A stretch of 64,000 bases of DNA from Bacteroidales bacterium (GTDB taxonomy: Bacteria > Bacteroidota > Bacteroidia > Bacteroidales > UBA932): contig JAGAFU010000059.1 of NCBI GenBank assembly GCA_017627955.1, positions 21,866 through 85,865 of the forward strand. The letters are read 5' to 3'. The notes beneath the pieces were generated by a model. The model did no database searches, was not told the origin of the DNA, and was given only the letters and a program-made list of their open reading frames with translations. The first letter of the stretch is position 1. Each line of letters opens with the position of its first letter. Below are positions 35,126-44,437 of this stretch, in pieces. The translations under genes were made by a program, and so were the position numbers.

Positions 35126-35746
35126 ATGAGCCCAAACGACTATTCTGGCAGCAGGGTGTCCCTATGCGAGGACGGTAAATACCGCTGGACCTACCCGCTG
35201 GACATGCTGAAGAACCCGAGCATCCTTTTCGTCCTCCTGAAGATTTTTGGAATCCTGCTGAGCATTCCTCTGCTTATCGCGCTCATCTCAGCCGCCGCCA
35301 ACAATGACTGGCAGAAAATCTGGGACGGCTTCATTAAAATCTGGCTCATCGTCATGGTTGTGTTTTTCGTGATCATCTTGATCTCTTACCTGATCGTGGT
35401 CTGGATGAACGGAGGCAAATATGTCGTGAATTTCACCATGGACGAGAAACGTCTCATCCACGAGCAGGTCCCTGTCCAGTACGAACGCGCGCGTAAAGTC
35501 GGGCTTCTCGCGGCCCTGGTGGGAATATTCGCTAAACGTCCTGCCGCGGCCGGCGCCGGGGCTCTGGCCGCCTCCCGCGACACTTCAGTCTCGGTATTCG
35601 ACAAAGTCCGGCGCGTCAAACCACGCCGCGGACAAAACCTCATAAAGGTCAACCAGAGCCTGGAACGGAACCAGGTCTATGTCCCCGACGAGGATTTCGA
35701 CTTCGTCCTCGATTTCATCCGCAAACACTGCCCTAACGCTAAATAA
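35126..35746 (+). CDS. Membrane protein of unknown function, first of a three-gene set
   Basis: Starting at ATG 35126 (MSPNDYSGSR; an upstream in-frame start at 35096 lacks support), this protein has 206 residues. Two membrane segments (about 31-55, FVLLKIFGILLSIPLLIALIS; about 72-94, WLIVMVVFFVIILISYLIVV) follow a polar N-terminus. The C-terminal half is a beta-rich soluble domain (KYVVNFTMDEKRLIHEQ, NLIKVNQSLERNQVYVPDED), similar in outline to PH-like domains of small membrane proteins. I recognise no family. It is 10 bp upstream of the zinc-ribbon gene and co-directional with the giant secreted protein. Confidence 0.6.
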   Translation: MSPNDYSGSRVSLCEDGKYRWTYPLDMLKNPSILFVLLKIFGILLSIPLLIALISAAANNDWQKIWDGFIKIWLIVMVVFFVIILISYLIVVWMNGGKYVVNFTMDEKRLIHEQVPVQYERARKVGLLAALVGIFAKRPAAAGAGALAASRDTSVSVFDKVRRVKPRRGQNLIKVNQSLERNQVYVPDEDFDFVLDFIRKHCPNAK

Positions 35747-35756
35747 TTCTATACCA

Positions 35757-36173
35757 ATGGCATACTGCACCCATTGCGGCGCCTCCTTGCCTGACGGCGC
35801 CCGGTTCTGTCCTGTCTGCGGCAAGGCCGTAGCGACCGTCACAGCAAGGACCTCGGCTGATGGCCGGGGCATCATCATCGACGCCCCCAAAGGCTCTACA
35901 GTAAGCATCTCCGAAGTCCCGGAGAAGACTTCAACATTCGACGCCCCGGACCTTAAGGGAGAATTCACATTGAGCGAATGGGACGAACCCGTAGCCAATC
36001 CCAAACAAACATCACAGCCAGCGGCCATTCCCGCAAAGCAGCCATCGGGCAAGAAAGGGAAAAAGAAAAGATCCCTCTTCGCGCGCGTTATCCGCTTCAT
36101 TTTCGGGATGATCATAACCGTAATCATCCTGCTGTTCCTGTACTGGTTCTATCAAGGTTACACCTCAGTTTAA
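35757..36173 (+). CDS. Zinc-ribbon protein with C-terminal membrane anchor
   Basis: The 138-residue protein starts at ATG 35757 (MAYCTHCGASLPDG); longer in-frame starts overlap the previous gene and give no recognisable extension. A zinc_ribbon_2-type knuckle uses Cys4, Cys7, Cys18 and Cys21 (CTHCG and CPVCGK). A flexible Lys/Pro-rich linker (about 75-110) and one C-terminal membrane segment (about 112-133, IRFIFGMIITVIILLFLYWFY) follow. Such proteins are common in Firmicutes and Bacteroidetes as small membrane partners of larger proteins, but the partner is unknown. The gene starts 11 bp after the preceding one and ends 13 bp before the 1271-residue gene. Confidence 0.8.
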   Translation: MAYCTHCGASLPDGARFCPVCGKAVATVTARTSADGRGIIIDAPKGSTVSISEVPEKTSTFDAPDLKGEFTLSEWDEPVANPKQTSQPAAIPAKQPSGKKGKKKRSLFARVIRFIFGMIITVIILLFLYWFYQGYTSV

Positions 36174-36185
36174 TCCACGACCGCC

Positions 36186-39100
36186 ATGAAACGATTCCTG
36201 ACAATATGCTTCGCTTTATTCCTTGCCGGTCCATTTTTAAGGGCAGACTACAAGGAAGCCACTCTGGATGGTGTGACCTTCCGGGCGGATATCCCCGGAG
36301 TAAAATTTCGGGATTTCGATCCCCGGAAGGATGATTTAAGCGATTTTTCACGAGGATTGCTCACAACTGTTCGCGACAACACTGTCTACTGGGTAGCCAC
36401 TTACAAGCCCGGAACCATTCTCGATGCTGAACTCTCTGCCGAAACGAGTTATATCGCCCACTTCAATCACTACAAAACCCAAAATAAACCGGAGCATACT
36501 CCTTTCCTCAGGTTCTTGGTAGACGATTCAACTTATTCTTCGTATACCAACAAGTATACCGGCTGCTTTCAATACACTAAACACAGCCGTGAGGTCAATG
36601 TTTTCGACTATTATGGCCAATCGCGCCAAACTGGTCGTATTACAGCACTGCATGAACTTTCAGACCAGGGCAAGGGAAAGTTTTATTGGCGTTTTGAGGC
36701 AACAACACTTAAAGAATATCAGAGACCAAGCGTGCCGGGTGAATACGACAATAAATCACATGTTGTTTATTTGGTAATTTTATTTGAGAGGAATAACTCC
36801 GCCACTTACGAGACCACGACCATCGCCTCGGATGATATCGGTGAGGAAGGAGAGGGGTATGACGAGGATGGAAGCGGCCGTGAGAAAGGGACCGAAATCC
36901 CCTGGGAGATCATCGGCGGCGGAGCTGCCGTCATCGGCACCGGGATAGCGCTGGGACGGAGAAAGAACAAGAATAAGAAGGGCAAAGCCGAGGATAAGGA
37001 TAAGGAAAAGAAAGAAGACAAGAAAAAGAAAGGACAGAGTTCCTTCCGGATGATCCTGTACAAGAATTTCGGAAGTACTCTTCCACTGGATGCCGACAAC
37101 CTGGAAGTTGGGGCGAGGATCGAGGAGACCACCCCTGAAGGACATAAGGTTGACCGACGGGACCTATCAGCGCAGATCACGATCGAGGATGAGGAGAACT
37201 GCGTCATCAGCCGGGTCCGGATGAACGGGCCATACCAGCTGGCCCAGATCAAAGGAAGCGAGAATCCCACATCTTCCGGAAGGGCTGTTGTCCGCCTCAG
37301 TTTCAAAGGCAAGGGGGGAACTTTTGTGAACCATGTCGTCTTTAAGCTTGAAGAGGCTGCGGAAATAGTGATGGATGAGGCGCTTACGTTCGCCGCCTGC
37401 AGCGGGAAGACCCTCGACATGGAATTCGGGATCAACAATTTCAACGAAGAGGTGACGGCCCTCACCGCCGATGCGGGAACCCGGGCGAAAGACATCTTCA
37501 AGATCGCCATAGAAAAGGCAAAGGATGTTCCCGGAAAATTCGTCGTCCACGTCACCGAATGCGGCAGCAAGAAGATGGATTCGGGCGAGATCGACCGGTA
37601 CACATGCGACATTTCCGTCCAGTCCCGCTCCAGGAAGAAACCCATCACCGGCTCTTTCGACATCTACCGGGTTGGCCTCGGATTGCGGCTTGAAATGCGG
37701 GCAATCAAAGCGTATCTGGTCGAGTTCGACAGCACCTATGACAGTGAGCGGCTGGCCACTGACCCGAAGGTGCGGAAGAAATTCGCCGAGAGCAAGGTGA
37801 CCTTCAAACTGCTTGCGGAGGATCCCGAGACAGGGCAGATCCAGGCCGTCATTCCGGACAGCGGCCCGGACTTCACCTACGAGGACATCAGGGAGGAGAG
37901 CCTTCTGTTCCGGGACAAATACGGCAACGATGTCCCGTCTCCGGTGGGATCGATGATGCCGAAATTCGAATTCGTGGGTGTCGACACCGACAACACGGTC
38001 ATTGGGGTCATCCATTCCACGGCGGGCGGTCTGCTGCCGCCAAACCGCGGCAAAGCCAAGGTGACGCTGAAAGTAGGCTGGAAAGGAAAGACCTTCCAGG
38101 AGAGCGTCACCGTTCCGGTCATCTCGCAGCCGTTCGTGGACATCAATGACAACAGGGAGTACAACAACTGGCTCAAAGACAACCAGAAGAAATACGAGCA
38201 GCTGGTGGACATCCGTTCCAAGATTGCCTACGATCCCCGCTTTGCCGAGCTCCTCCCGTTCTACTATAAGGTCCACGCCCTGGTGGAAGCCTACGATCCG
38301 AAGTTCGGAGTCTATGAGCCTGATTACCAGAAGATCAAGCGAGTCTTCGACCTGTATTGCTCCGGCCAGATCGGCCACTATTTCGTCAATGACTCCGTCT
38401 GGACTCCCGCTTGGACCGAGGCTGACGAGAATTTCAACGCCTTCGTTGCCACCTTCGGCAAAATGGAGAAATCAATCCCGGTCATCGGCCTTCGCATAGC
38501 GCTGGGGTATTTCACGGCAGGAGCGTCGGAGCTTGTCCTGACCCCCTACAGCAGTCTAGCGAAAATGCAGGAATATGTGAATAAGGGCGGAGACAGCGCC
38601 TGGGAAGGCTTCGTGATCGCCAGCAAGAATGTAATCTTCTGGGAGGGCGTATTTTACGTCGGAGGAAAAGCCTTCGAGTTTGCCAAGCATAAGGGCTGGA
38701 CCACCGCGGTCAAGGATAAGGCGAAGGCTGGCTTCTCCAAGCTGAAAGAGGGTTACAACAAGCTGAAGGAAGGATTTAAGAAATCCAGCAGTGCCAAACA
38801 GGCGGCTGAAAACATGTCCAAGGCTAAGGGCGTCAACACTGCCGGTCTCGGTGACAAGGTGACGAGATCCGCCGGAAATGTCAAAGCCACCAAGGAGGGT
38901 GCCGCCCAGAAGGCCAACGATGCCATCCGCCGCACCCGTATGAAAGGGGATGATGTCTTCACCAAGAGCTCCGTCTATGCCGAAGAATGCGCCAAACGCG
39001 CCCGCCAGGATGCCCGCAAGATCCTCGACGAGTTTGAAGCCGTGATGAACAATCCGACCGCGTCACCTGACGAGATGAGGCGGGTGACCCTGATGCTCCA

Positions 39101-40001
39101 GGGGAACAAGAACGCCCAGAACCTGCTTCGCAACCACCCTTCAGACATCCTGAGGGCCAACTTCAACGCCCAGATGCAGCAGATGTACAAGAACACGGAC
39201 CCTATAGCGATCAAAAAGATGGCCGAGAAGCTCGGGGTGCCGGAATCGGACATCAAGGTCTGGAACGGGGCGACGGGTAACGACGCCAAGGACCTGTTCC
39301 AGGGCAAGAAGATCGGCGCTGACCGTGACGTGACCTTCCAGGTGCGCGGCAAGGACGGGAAGTGGATGGACATCCAGGAGGATGTCATGGAGGAATGCTA
39401 TGCCCAGGCCTTTGACGAGGTCCATTACGGGTTCTACTCGCACCAGCGTCAGGAACTGCTCAAGACCCTGAAGAAATACGACCAGGCGACCGTCAACGGC
39501 ATGTATGGAGCCGAGTCGTACGGACAGGATCTGGGCAGGATCATCGACAAGGCAAGGCAGGCCGAGAAGTTGATGGATCCCCAGCGTGTCGCTGGCACTT
39601 TCAAGTATAAATGCAAGGAGTTCATCGGCCAGGGAGAGAGCTGCCGGAGGCAGGCGGAAGCGCTGTACGACGCGGGGCTCTATGAAGAGGCGATGCGGGT
39701 ACAGGGTTATGGAGAAGCCCTTGTCGAGGAGGGTATCCGCCAGAATGTCAAGCAGTTCAAACGTATCCTGGACCCCCGTATCCAAGCGCTTGCGACCAAA
39801 GGTGCCGGGAAGGACTACTCAGTCCTTTACGAGAAAATACGCATCCTGGAAAGCCTGGGCAATCCACCACCCAAGGATGCCCTTTCAATCACCCTGGAAG
39901 AAGCCCGGATTGTGCTGAAAGACCAGTATGGAACCACACTGGAGAATGTCATCGAGGAGTGCGCGAACGTCATCGAGGAGATAAATCCGCTCCTTTCTTG
40001 A
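36186..40001 (+). CDS. Giant modular secreted protein of unknown function
   Basis: The protein has 1271 residues. The signal peptide MKRFLTICFALFLAGPFLRA is followed by a domain encoded by visibly AT-richer DNA (about 36440-36800), one hydrophobic segment near residue 236 (WEIIGGGAAVIGTGIAL) and a Lys/Glu/Asp stretch (about 258-283). Several Ig-like or beta-sandwich segments (about 285-690) come next, then a hydrophobic module (about 763-835; PVIGLRIALGYFTAGASELV, VIFWEGVFYVGGKAFEF), a long Lys/Ala helix (about 840-950) and a C-terminal globular part with KKIGADRDVTFQV (about 1040). The order resembles a secreted effector or polymorphic toxin, but no toxin family is recognised. No immunity-like gene follows within 50 bp. 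It ends a three-gene cluster. Confidence 0.7.
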   Translation: MKRFLTICFALFLAGPFLRADYKEATLDGVTFRADIPGVKFRDFDPRKDDLSDFSRGLLTTVRDNTVYWVATYKPGTILDAELSAETSYIAHFNHYKTQNKPEHTPFLRFLVDDSTYSSYTNKYTGCFQYTKHSREVNVFDYYGQSRQTGRITALHELSDQGKGKFYWRFEATTLKEYQRPSVPGEYDNKSHVVYLVILFERNNSATYETTTIASDDIGEEGEGYDEDGSGREKGTEIPWEIIGGGAAVIGTGIALGRRKNKNKKGKAEDKDKEKKEDKKKKGQSSFRMILYKNFGSTLPLDADNLEVGARIEETTPEGHKVDRRDLSAQITIEDEENCVISRVRMNGPYQLAQIKGSENPTSSGRAVVRLSFKGKGGTFVNHVVFKLEEAAEIVMDEALTFAACSGKTLDMEFGINNFNEEVTALTADAGTRAKDIFKIAIEKAKDVPGKFVVHVTECGSKKMDSGEIDRYTCDISVQSRSRKKPITGSFDIYRVGLGLRLEMRAIKAYLVEFDSTYDSERLATDPKVRKKFAESKVTFKLLAEDPETGQIQAVIPDSGPDFTYEDIREESLLFRDKYGNDVPSPVGSMMPKFEFVGVDTDNTVIGVIHSTAGGLLPPNRGKAKVTLKVGWKGKTFQESVTVPVISQPFVDINDNREYNNWLKDNQKKYEQLVDIRSKIAYDPRFAELLPFYYKVHALVEAYDPKFGVYEPDYQKIKRVFDLYCSGQIGHYFVNDSVWTPAWTEADENFNAFVATFGKMEKSIPVIGLRIALGYFTAGASELVLTPYSSLAKMQEYVNKGGDSAWEGFVIASKNVIFWEGVFYVGGKAFEFAKHKGWTTAVKDKAKAGFSKLKEGYNKLKEGFKKSSSAKQAAENMSKAKGVNTAGLGDKVTRSAGNVKATKEGAAQKANDAIRRTRMKGDDVFTKSSVYAEECAKRARQDARKILDEFEAVMNNPTASPDEMRRVTLMLQGNKNAQNLLRNHPSDILRANFNAQMQQMYKNTDPIAIKKMAEKLGVPESDIKVWNGATGNDAKDLFQGKKIGADRDVTFQVRGKDGKWMDIQEDVMEECYAQAFDEVHYGFYSHQRQELLKTLKKYDQATVNGMYGAESYGQDLGRIIDKARQAEKLMDPQRVAGTFKYKCKEFIGQGESCRRQAEALYDAGLYEEAMRVQGYGEALVEEGIRQNVKQFKRILDPRIQALATKGAGKDYSVLYEKIRILESLGNPPPKDALSITLEEARIVLKDQYGTTLENVIEECANVIEEINPLLS

Positions 40002-40022
40002 CCAAAACTCAACCTCTTTTAT

Positions 40023-40030
40023 TATCTTTG
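40023..40030 (+). promoter_or_regulatory. Candidate -7 box for the transglutaminase lipoprotein gene
   Basis: TATCTTTG matches TAnnTTTG perfectly, 22 bp before ATG 40053. TTGACC lies about 22 bp further upstream, so a TTG-containing -33 box is possible. Confidence 0.55.
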
Positions 40031-40052
40031 TAAGATTGATTTTAGTTAAAAA

Positions 40053-42572
40053 ATGAGAAAATTCTTACTTATTTTGCTGTCGCTCGTGGTTTTATCATCG
40101 TGCGAAGTTCATCATTTGATCAATGACCCGGATTACCGCCGCCAGGTGGAGAAAGACCTCCAGACGAGGCTCGACGGCGAGGGTGACCTCAAGCAGTTTT
40201 ACAAAGCTGATGATCTAGTCATCACGACCGAGGAAAAAGAGGCTCTCCAGTTCCTATATGCCTACATGCCGCTGGCTGACCTGACTGATTACACGACGGA
40301 GTACTATCTGGCGAATGTCCAGTCCTCACTCGCCACAAGAGACGAGATGGGCTGGAACGTCCCGGAGAGGGAGTTCAGGCATTTTGTCCTTCCGATAAGG
40401 GTCAACAATGAGGACCTTGACAGCGCGAGGATCGTATTCTCAAAAGAGATAAAGCCCAGGATCAAGGGAATGCCGATGAAAGACGCTATCCTTGAGGTCA
40501 ATCACTGGTGCCACGAGAAACTCACCTACAAGCCCTCTGACGCCAGGACGCTTTCCCCTCTCTCAAGCGCGAGAAGCTCCCTAGGACGCTGCGGAGAGGA
40601 ATCCACTTTCACGGTGGCCGCCCTCCGCTCGGTAGGTATTCCCGCAAGGCAGGTCTACACCCCCCGCTGGGCTCACTCAGACGACAATCACGCCTGGGTC
40701 GAGGCGTGGGCCGACGGGACATGGTACTTCCTCGGGGCCTGCGAGCCTGAGGCGGTGCTCAACCTTGGATGGTTCAACACACCGGCAAGCCGAGGCCTGC
40801 TTATGCACACGAGGGTATTCGGATGCTATGACGGACCGGAAGAGAAGGTCATGGAAGGACCTAATTATACCGAGATAAACCTGATCGACAACTACGCCAA
40901 GACCGCCAAGGTAGATTTCATAGTAAAGGACGAGAGCGGGGCCCCTGTCGACAGCGCCCTCGTGGATTTCGACATCTACAATTACGCCGAGTTCTATCCC
41001 GCCCTTGCCAAATACACCGACAATGAAGGCAAGACCTTCCTCACCGCCGGCATGGGTGACATGCTCGCATGGGCCTCAAAGGACGGAAAGTACGGCCATT
41101 CTAAGGTCTCCTTCGGAAAAGACTCCCTCGTGACGATCGTGATCACAGCCAACCATCCCGACAATTCTGAGAGCATGATGATTGTCCCGCCGGTCGGAGG
41201 AGCGAATATTCCTGAAGTCACCCCTGAACAGCGTCAGGAGAACAACGCCCGCACCGCCAAGGAAGACGAGATCCGCAAGTCCTACATGGCCACATTCGTC
41301 CAGGACGACGGGACCCCAAAGGGCAAGTTCCTTTCCAAGTCGGCCGGCAACCACGAGGTGATCGAGGGGTTCCTCGCCGACCATCCGGACCAGAGGGCTC
41401 TCGACCTGCTCGCCTCTCTCTCGGAGAAAGATCTTGTTGACGTGACAAGGGAGATCCTTGAGGACAGTTACCAGGCAAAGGATGCCATTCTTTGCCCCAG
41501 GGTGGCCAACGAGTTCCTCTCCCCTTACAAGAGTTTCTTCAACAGCGCCCTGACCGCCGACCAGAAGAAAGAGCTTTCGAACCCCGCAAACCTTGTCAAA
41601 TGGGTGAAAGACAACATCACTCTTGTAAACGACACCAAGGCCTGGAGAATAACGATGTCCCCGATCGGGGTCTTCAAGTCAAAGCTGGCTGATCCCCGTT
41701 CAAGGGAGATCTTCTTCGTGGCACTTGCCAGAACCCTCGGCATCGACGCCCGGAAAGACCCCGTAACCGGAAAGGTGCAATACAACACAGGAGAATGGAT
41801 CGATGTGGACTTCGAGTCCGCTAAAGAGACCGTGACCCCCAAAGGCACAGTGATTCTCAAATACGTCCCCGTCGGGAAGCTCACCAACCCGGGTTATTAC
41901 AGCCATTTCACAATCAGCAAGATAGAGAATGGCCGCACCAGCCTTCTAACTTTTGACGAGGGTGAGGTCGACATGGGCGGCGGTGTCAGCTGGGAGAACG
42001 TGTTCAAGAAGGGAACAACCCTTGACGCGGGAGATTACATCCTCGTGAGCGGCAACCGCCTCTCTGATGGCAGCGTGCCGGTGACCTTGAAGAAATTCTC
42101 AATCAAGGAAGGCCAGACGACGACCGTTGACCTGGTCATAGAGATCCCAGACAATAAACTCAGCGTGATCGGAGAGTTCGACTCAGAGACAAGATATTGG
42201 AAGACAGCTGGTTCCGAACCGGTATCCATCCTCTCTTCGACCGGCCGTGGAGTCTATGTGGTCGGATTCCTTACCCCCCGCCACGAGCCATCAGTCCACG
42301 CTGTCAACGACATAATAGCCGCCAAGGAAGGGCTCCAGGCATGGGGACGTCCGATAATGCTCCTCACAAGCGAGGAAGGCTTGGGCTGGCTCAAGGAATA
42401 TGCCTCCAGAATGCCATCCAACGTCCAGTACGGTATCGCTCCCAAGGAAATGCTTGAGGGCACCATGCCGAGAGTCATGATCGCCGACACCTTCAACCGG
42501 GTGTTCTTCAAGACCGAGGGTTACACCATCGGCCTCGGCGAGCAGATCCTGGGCGCGTTGGGCAAGATGTAA
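40053..42572 (+). CDS. Large lipoprotein with transglutaminase-like domain
   Basis: The protein has 839 residues with a lipobox (LLSLVVLSSCEVHH). The transglutaminase-like domain (about 130-270) has SLGRCGEESTF with the nucleophile Cys, DNHAWVEAW with the His, and YFLGACEPEAVLN where an acidic residue completes the triad. The rest has two or three beta-sandwich modules and a second transglutaminase-like segment (about 480-570, NPANLVKWVKDNI, REIFFVALARTLGIDAR) with no clear catalytic Cys, then Ig-like domains. In Bacteroidetes such proteins are envelope proteases or transferases of unknown substrate. It has its own promoter and converges with the next gene, 2 bp from its stop. Confidence 0.78.
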   Translation: MRKFLLILLSLVVLSSCEVHHLINDPDYRRQVEKDLQTRLDGEGDLKQFYKADDLVITTEEKEALQFLYAYMPLADLTDYTTEYYLANVQSSLATRDEMGWNVPEREFRHFVLPIRVNNEDLDSARIVFSKEIKPRIKGMPMKDAILEVNHWCHEKLTYKPSDARTLSPLSSARSSLGRCGEESTFTVAALRSVGIPARQVYTPRWAHSDDNHAWVEAWADGTWYFLGACEPEAVLNLGWFNTPASRGLLMHTRVFGCYDGPEEKVMEGPNYTEINLIDNYAKTAKVDFIVKDESGAPVDSALVDFDIYNYAEFYPALAKYTDNEGKTFLTAGMGDMLAWASKDGKYGHSKVSFGKDSLVTIVITANHPDNSESMMIVPPVGGANIPEVTPEQRQENNARTAKEDEIRKSYMATFVQDDGTPKGKFLSKSAGNHEVIEGFLADHPDQRALDLLASLSEKDLVDVTREILEDSYQAKDAILCPRVANEFLSPYKSFFNSALTADQKKELSNPANLVKWVKDNITLVNDTKAWRITMSPIGVFKSKLADPRSREIFFVALARTLGIDARKDPVTGKVQYNTGEWIDVDFESAKETVTPKGTVILKYVPVGKLTNPGYYSHFTISKIENGRTSLLTFDEGEVDMGGGVSWENVFKKGTTLDAGDYILVSGNRLSDGSVPVTLKKFSIKEGQTTTVDLVIEIPDNKLSVIGEFDSETRYWKTAGSEPVSILSSTGRGVYVVGFLTPRHEPSVHAVNDIIAAKEGLQAWGRPIMLLTSEEGLGWLKEYASRMPSNVQYGIAPKEMLEGTMPRVMIADTFNRVFFKTEGYTIGLGEQILGALGKM

Positions 42573-42574
42573 CC

Positions 42575-44437
42575 CTACTTCCTCACCAGGACTATGTTTC
42601 CTCCGGCGACTTTCCAGATATTCTTCCGGAAAACGCGGTATTCCTCATAGTCCTCCTTCGGGAATTTTCCCGGGTTATGCCTGACGGAAAGTTTTATCGT
42701 GACCTCACCGGTATTTTCTGGTGAGGTCATACTGTATTCGATGTGGCCGAATTTGTTGTCAAAAACGAAATCCCGCTCACCAGACTCCACCTCATAACCA
42801 TCAGGAATCTTGATGGTTATGATATCGTTATCCTCCCATCCGGTCTTGAAATAAAGGTCGTTGTTCCTGATTTTGGTCGTCCTGTCCGGATAGTTTCTGA
42901 AAGGATCCGCAGGGACAAACAGTCTCATCCCTGTCTTGCTGGCATAAGTCGAAGCGGTAGCCTCGTACGATATCGAACAATGAGGCTTCGGACCTGGAGA
43001 ATCGTCGATAGACAGATTGGATATTGTTGCCATCGGTACCGTAAGTCCATTTTTGACAAGGTCTGCCCGCTTGTCGGAAGACATCTTGGCCAGCTCATGG
43101 AAAGATTCCCAGTTATAGCCGCCAACCGTCTGCTCGACAATGGCTTGAGCGCTTCCGCCAGCATTCAAGGTGACCAGCGCTCGAAGGGTGTCGGTGTTTT
43201 CCGCGCTGTCAAGCCACGGCAGTCTGGTCACGTAAGACTCCCCTTTCTTGACGACAAGGGCATGGTTGCCTGCTATACCTCCGTGGACATATCCGAGAGG
43301 CACCTCCGGATCAGTACACTCGATCCAGAGCGTATCCCCCTGGACAGGAACGGACAAGATGGCATGATTGGTGGTCGCCAGGGAAGGGAAATCCGGAACA
43401 AGAGCGTCCGCGCCCATATTGATGATCACATAATCAGAAGGGATCCCGCAACAATCCAACATGGATTTCATATACCATGACAACGCCTTGCAGTCACCAA
43501 ACTTGTTCTTGAACACGAAACCCGGATCGAGCGGTCTCAAGCCGCCGAGTCCGAGCTGTATGCTCACGTATCGGGTTGTCTCGCCCAGATACTTGTATAT
43601 CCTTCCGATCTTTTCAAGGTCAGTGGCACAGCCTTCCGTCAATGATTTTACTTTGTCCCTCAACTCCTCAGGAGGCCCAGGAAGACCCGCCGACAGCGAC
43701 TCTATCCAATCCCCTATGGACTTCCAGCTTTTCCCGGAACCGGTATTCCCTTCATAGGAGAACTCGGAAGAAGTGAAAAGGACAACCTTCAGACGCTCAT
43801 TGGCAGGAGGGGAATTTGGTTCCGAGACCCCGGCCGGAAGGTTGCTTACGGTCCACTTGTAAATGAGTCCGTCAGAAGTCTCCGACAGTTCGGGTTCAAC
43901 ACCCGGCATGTTCAAGGCCTTGTACGAGAAACAGTCTGAAGAAGGCACCTTGAGGGTATATGTCGCCGATTCGAGGGAGACTCCGCTCGCGAACGGAAGT
44001 GGCTCGAAAGGAACCATTCCCAGCACGGCATCGGTGTAGGATATCTCATAAGAATATGTCACCGTGGCCGGATATGAATTGATCCCGGGAGAGAAGTAGT
44101 AGGTACCGTAACTGTCCGCGAGACCATCGGAGTACTCGGTGTATTCAAGATCGCTTCTCTTCAGTTTCCGAGGTTTCCCAGAGCCTTCGGTGACCTCTCC
44201 TGAAAAGGATTTCAGTTTGGTACGGCCATTATTGACATCACATGAGAACAAAGCGTACCTCGAATGGGCCTTGTCCGGAATCAATATGGTAAAAGAGCGA
44301 GAGTACGTGGCCCGGGTCGGGCCGCCGTATTCGAAGACGGCGTCGTTCCTCAAGAGCCTGGCTTCGGGAGGATTCTGGGCGGAAACCATCCGGACAAGGC
44401 AGACAGCCATCACTATCAGGAATACACTCTTTCTCAT
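42575..44437 (-). CDS. Secreted DUF3857/transglutaminase-domain protein, catalytic copy
   Basis: The protein has 620 residues with a signal peptide (MRKSVFLIVMAVCLVRMVSA). The N-terminal half is the beta-rich DUF3857 domain. The transglutaminase-like core follows with FGDCKALSWYM (catalytic Cys), TNHAILSV (His) and WIECTDPEVPLG (Asp), then a DUF3858-like C-terminal domain (GHIEYSMTSPENTGEVTIKL). All three triad residues are present, so this copy should be active as a protease or transglutaminase. Its ATG follows the TAG of the upstream gene directly (44437/44438), a translationally coupled pair with a related, inactive protein. Confidence 0.85.
   Translation of the reverse strand: MRKSVFLIVMAVCLVRMVSAQNPPEARLLRNDAVFEYGGPTRATYSRSFTILIPDKAHSRYALFSCDVNNGRTKLKSFSGEVTEGSGKPRKLKRSDLEYTEYSDGLADSYGTYYFSPGINSYPATVTYSYEISYTDAVLGMVPFEPLPFASGVSLESATYTLKVPSSDCFSYKALNMPGVEPELSETSDGLIYKWTVSNLPAGVSEPNSPPANERLKVVLFTSSEFSYEGNTGSGKSWKSIGDWIESLSAGLPGPPEELRDKVKSLTEGCATDLEKIGRIYKYLGETTRYVSIQLGLGGLRPLDPGFVFKNKFGDCKALSWYMKSMLDCCGIPSDYVIINMGADALVPDFPSLATTNHAILSVPVQGDTLWIECTDPEVPLGYVHGGIAGNHALVVKKGESYVTRLPWLDSAENTDTLRALVTLNAGGSAQAIVEQTVGGYNWESFHELAKMSSDKRADLVKNGLTVPMATISNLSIDDSPGPKPHCSISYEATASTYASKTGMRLFVPADPFRNYPDRTTKIRNNDLYFKTGWEDNDIITIKIPDGYEVESGERDFVFDNKFGHIEYSMTSPENTGEVTIKLSVRHNPGKFPKEDYEEYRVFRKNIWKVAGGNIVLVRK

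Noticed and set aside
37167-38378. A 403-residue antisense ORF in the giant gene
   Set aside because: It has no recognisable domain or signal, and it lies in a gene with consistent plus-strand codon use.
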